From Haliclystus octoradiatus (taxonomy: Eukaryota > Cnidaria > Staurozoa > Stauromedusae > Haliclystidae), in contig OU744450.1 of assembly GCA_916610825.1 (NCBI GenBank), positions 15,071,767-15,135,766 on the forward strand: DNA of 64,000 nucleotides, given 5' to 3'. Numbering within the stretch: the first letter of the stretch is position 1; every line of letters begins with the position of its first letter. Shown here piece after piece: positions 60,301 through 64,000 of this stretch. The translations under genes and the position numbers were made by a program. The notes under the pieces are model-generated. The model was given only the letters and a program-made list of their open reading frames with translations, had not been told where the DNA came from and ran no database searches.

Positions 60301-63300
60301 CTTCTATGGACAAAGGGGCCCCTCTATCATAAATTTCGCATTGCTTTCAAGATAGAAAATTGCTTTTCTAAACTTTGCAGCTTCTTGGGAATTCTGTAAT
60401 GTTTCAAACGTTTTTGAGTGTTCTTTTGACAAATTGGCCTAATCAATATGAATTGGGAATTGTTTCAATGCTTGTAAATAGCTCCTTCGAAATTTCCGGT
60501 CTCTTCGGAATTATGGAATGCATAAAGCATCACAGAGTGTTCTTTGGACAAATAGGCTTCATCCTAATGAATTGCGCATTATTTCAATGCTTGTAAATTT
60601 CTTCTCTGTAATTTGCGGTCTCTTTTGAATTAGGGAATGTTTAAACATCGCAAAGTGTTGTTTCGACAAGCAGGCATCAATATAGAGAACTTCGCATTGT
60701 TTCAATGCTTGTAAATTACTTTTCTGTAATTTGTGATTTCTTTGGAATTAAGGAAAATATTAAGTATGGCAAAGAGCTCTTTCGACAAACTGACCTCTCT
60801 ATAGAGAATTGGGCACAGTTTTAATCCTTCTAAACAGCTATTTTGAATTTCCCACTTTCTTGGGAATTGTATAATTTTTTAGCATCGCAATGTCTTCTAT
60901 AGACAAAGAAGCCCCTTTATCGTGAATTGCGCATTGCTTCCGAAATGGAAAATTGCTTTTCTAAAATTTGGGGCTTGTTGGGAATTCTGTAATGTTTCAA
61001 ACGTCTTAGAGTGTTCTTTTGACAAATTGGCCTAATCAATATGAATTGGGAATTGTTTCAATGCTTGTAAATAGCTCTTTCGAAATTTACGGTCTCTTCT
61101 GAATTATGGAATGCATAAAGCATCACAGATTGTTCTTTGGACAAACAGGCTTCATCCTTATGAATTGCGCATTATTTCAATGCTTGTAAATGGCTTATCT
61201 GTAATTTGCGATTTCTTTGGAATTAAGGAATATTTTATGCATGGCAAAGAGCTCTCTTGACAAACTGAAATCTCTATAGAGAATTGGGCACAATTTTAAT
61301 CCTTGAAAACAGCTATTTCAAAATTTGCACTTTCTTGGGAATTTTATAACTTTTTAGCATCCTAATGTCTTCTATGGACAAAGGAGCCAATCTATTGTGA
61401 ATTGTGCATTGCTTGCAAGATGGAAAATTGCTTTCTAAAATTTGCAGCTTGTTGGTAATTCTTTAATGTTTCAGATGTCCTAGATTGTTCTTTTGACAAA
61501 TTGGCCTAATCAATATGAATAGGAATTGTTTCAATGCTTGTAAATAGCGCTTTCGAAATTTCCGGTTTCTTTTGAAATTATGGAATGCATCAAGCATCAC
61601 AGAGTGTTCTTTGGACAAACAGGCTTCATCATTATAAATTCCGCATTGTTTCAATGCTATAAAATGGGTTTTCTGTAATTTGCGATTTCTTTGGAATTAT
61701 TGAATATTTTATGCATGGCAAAGATCCCTTTCGACAAACTGACCTCTCTATAGAGAATTGGGCAAAGTTTTAGTCCTTCAAAACAGCTATTTTGAAATCT
61801 GAGGTTTCTTGGGAATTGTATAATTTTTTAGCATTGCAATGTCTTCTATGGACAAAGGCGCCCCTCTATCATAAATTGCGCATTTCTTCCAAGATGGAAA
61901 ATCGCTTTTCTAAACTTTGCGGCTTCTTGGGACTTCTGTAATGTTTCAAACGTCCTAGAGTGTTCTTTTGACAAATTGGCCTTATCAATATGAATTGGGA
62001 ATTGTTTCAATCCTTGTAAATAGCTCTTTCGAAATTTACGGTCTCTTCGGAATTATGGAATGCATAAAGCATCAAAGAATGTTCTTTGGACAAATAGGCT
62101 TCATCCTAATGATTTGCGCATTTTTTCAATGCTTGTAAATTTCTTTTCTGTAATTTGTGGTTTCTTTTGAATTAGGGAATGTTTAAACATTGCAAAGTGT
62201 TGTTTCGACAAGCAAGCATCAATATAGAGAACTTCGCATTGTTTCAATGCTTGTAAATTACTTTTCTGTAATTTGTGATTTCTTTGGAATTATTGAATAT
62301 TTTATGCATGGCAAAGATCTCTTTCGACAAACTGACCTCTCTATGGAGAATTGGGCAAAGTTTTAGTCCTTCAAAACATCTATTTTGAAATTTGCGGTTT
62401 TTTGGGAATTGTATAATTTTTTAGCATCGCAATGTCTTCTATGGACAAAGGGGCCCATCTATCGTGAATTGTGCAATGCTTCCAAGAAGGAAAATTGCTT
62501 TTCTAAAAATTGCAACTTCTCGGTAATTCTTTAATGTTTCAAATGTCCTAGCCTGTTCTTTTGACAAATTGGCCTAAACAATATGAATTGGAATTGTTTC
62601 AATGCTTGTAAATAGCGCTTTCGAAATTTCCGGTTTCTGTTGAAATTATGGAATGCATCAAGCATCACAGAGTGTTCTTTGGACAAACAGGCTTCATCAT
62701 TATAAATTCCGCATTATTTCAATGCCTGTAAATGGCTTATCTGTAATTTGCGATTTCTTTTGAATTAAGGAATATTTTATCCATGGCAAAGAGCTCTCTC
62801 GACAAACTGAACTCTCTATAGAGAATTGGGCACAATTTTAATCCTTCAAAACAGCTATTTTGAAATCTGCGGTTTCTTGGGAATTGTATAATTTTTTAGC
62901 ATCGCAATGTCTTCTATGGACAAAGGGGCCCATCTATCGTAAATTGTGCAATGCTTCCAAGATGGAAAATTGCTTTTCTAAACTTTGCGGCTTCTTGGGA
63001 ATTCCTTAATGCTTCAAACCTCCTAGAGTGTTCGTTTGACATATTGGCCTAATCAATATAAATTGGGAATTATTTCAATCCTTGTAAATAGCTCTTTCGA
63101 AATTTACGGTCTCTTCGGAATTATGGAATGAATAAAGCATCACAGAGTGTTCTTTGGACAAATAGGCTTCATCCTAATGAATTGCGCATTATTTCAATGC
63201 TTGTAAATTTCTTCTCTGTAATTTGCGGTCTCTTTTGAATTAGGGAATGTTTAAACATCGCAAAGTGTTGTTTCGACAAGCAGGCCTCAATGTAGAGAAT

Positions 63301-64000
63301 TGCGCATTGTTTCAATGCTTGTAAATGGCTTTTCTGTAATTTGCGATTTCTTTGGAATTAAGGAATATTTTATGCATGGCAAAGAGCTCTCTCGACAAAC
63401 TGAACTCTCTATAGAGAATTGGGCACAATTTTAATCCTTCAAAACAGCTATTTTGAAATTTGCACTTTCTTGAAAATTGTATATTTTTTTAGCATCCTAA
63501 TGTCTTCTATGGACAAAGAGGCCCATCTATCGTGAATTGTGCATTGCTTCCGAAATGGAAAATTGCTTTTCTAAAATTTGGGGCTTGTTGGGAATTCTGT
63601 AATGTTTCAAACGTCCTTGAGTTTTCTTTTGACAAATTGGCCTAATCAATATGAATTGGGAATTGTTTCAATGCTTGTAAATAGCTCTTTCGAAATTTAC
63701 GGTCTCTTCTGAATTATGGAATGCATAAAGCTTCACAGATTGTTCTTTGGACAAACAGGCTTCATCCTAATGAATTGCGCATTATTTCAATGCTTGTAAA
63801 TGGCTTATCTGTAATTTGCGATTTCTTTGGAATTAAGGAATATTTTATGCATGGCAAAGAGCTCTCTCGACAAACTGAACTCTCTATAGAGAATTGGGCA
63901 CAATTTTAATCCTTCAAAACAGCTATTTTGAAATTTGCACTTTCTTGGGAATTGTATAATTTTTTAGAGTCCTAATGTCTTCTATGGACAAAGGGGCCCA
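48306..64000 (+). repeat. Satellite DNA array, about 118.8-bp monomer, higher-order repeats
   Basis: About 132 head-to-tail monomers fill the rest of the window and run out of it. Each monomer starts GAATT and contains a GACAAA-type block, then CAATGCTTGTAAAT or a relative, then AATTTGCGGTTTCTTT-like sequence. Five monomer types are distinguishable by their starts: GAATTCTGTAATGTTTCAAA; GAATTATGGAATGCATAAAG; GAATTAGGGAATGTTTAAAC; GAATTAAGGAATATTTTATG; GAATTGTATAATTTTTTAGC. They cycle as 4-mers (475 bp, lacking the third type) or 5-mers (about 594 bp). TTTCGAAA is common in the first type. The open frames of 62-73 codons in the array are by-products of this periodicity. This could be centromeric or other heterochromatic satellite; that is inference. 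Confidence 0.97.
51700..55660 (+). repeat. 2,020-bp (17-monomer) segmental duplication within the satellite
   Basis: About 51700-53640 is repeated at about 53720-55660 with an offset of 2,020 bp. Shared private variants, such as TGTCTTCTGTGGACAAAGG, GCATTCGAAATTTCCAGCC and GTAAAGCTTTTCTCTG (TCTAAAGC in the second copy), prove the pairing. A few differences show that the duplication is recent but not brand new. Confidence 0.9.

Noticed and set aside
49831..63909. Many open frames of 62-73 codons, some identical, on both strands
   Set aside because: They recur every 475 bp because the satellite repeats; each is just an open window in one or two monomers, with no start context or domain.
48306..64000. 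Regularly spaced repeats resembling a CRISPR array
   Set aside because: The 'spacers' are themselves homologous, the unit is about 119 bp, and the setting is a metazoan genome; this is satellite DNA.

Overview
This is an AT-rich eukaryotic (animal) window with no prokaryotic gene organisation. It holds GT-AG splice signals, microsatellites, a tRNA-derived SINE family, LINEs, a Penelope-like element, an LTR retroelement, hAT, THAP and piggyBac-like fragments, and about 15.7 kb of satellite DNA. This mix is typical of an aquatic invertebrate. The palindrome TAGGCCTA recurs in the unique parts. I cannot fix the phylum from the sequence.

Layout. 1-2275: the 3' half of a LINE with an intact reading frame, then a long (AAT)n microsatellite. 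2278-2861: three short minus-strand exons of an unrecognised spliced gene. 4060-5570: a CpG-containing stretch with an NRF1-type palindrome, a possible minus-strand exon on one side and a possible plus-strand first exon on the other. 6195-11362: a very large imperfect palindrome with arms of about 1.4 kb. Its left arm was later hit by a TIR element, a piggyBac-like fragment and a SINE, and its centre is an array of GTTCATGAAC motifs. 11430-21320: mostly unrecognised DNA with further GTTCATGAAC copies, one of them a 67-bp near-perfect hairpin, two decayed LINE pieces and small hairpin elements.

21860-32420: short tandem repeats followed by a direct duplication of about 4.5-5 kb. Each half contains three or four modules of about 940 bp. 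Each module carries short segments bounded by good acceptor and donor sites but without a shared reading frame, which suggests a non-coding RNA gene grown by exon duplication. A TIR element with triplet palindromes sits in the same place in both halves.

33545-48305: a graveyard of elements. In order: diverged satellite monomers in inverse orientation, a Penelope-like RT, a THAP-domain pseudogene, a DUF4371/hAT transposase pseudogene, a second foldback element, a minus-strand CR1-type LINE split by a SINE with a 12-bp target-site duplication, and a minus-strand LTR-retroelement pol remnant. 48306-64000: satellite array of about 118.8-bp monomers, organised as 4-mer (475 bp) and 5-mer (about 594 bp) higher-order units with a 2,020-bp (17-mer) segmental duplication. 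It continues past the window end.

Only the LINE at 2-1792 has a long undamaged frame. The best candidate for a host protein gene is the three-exon model at 2278-2853. No pathway or operon can be inferred.
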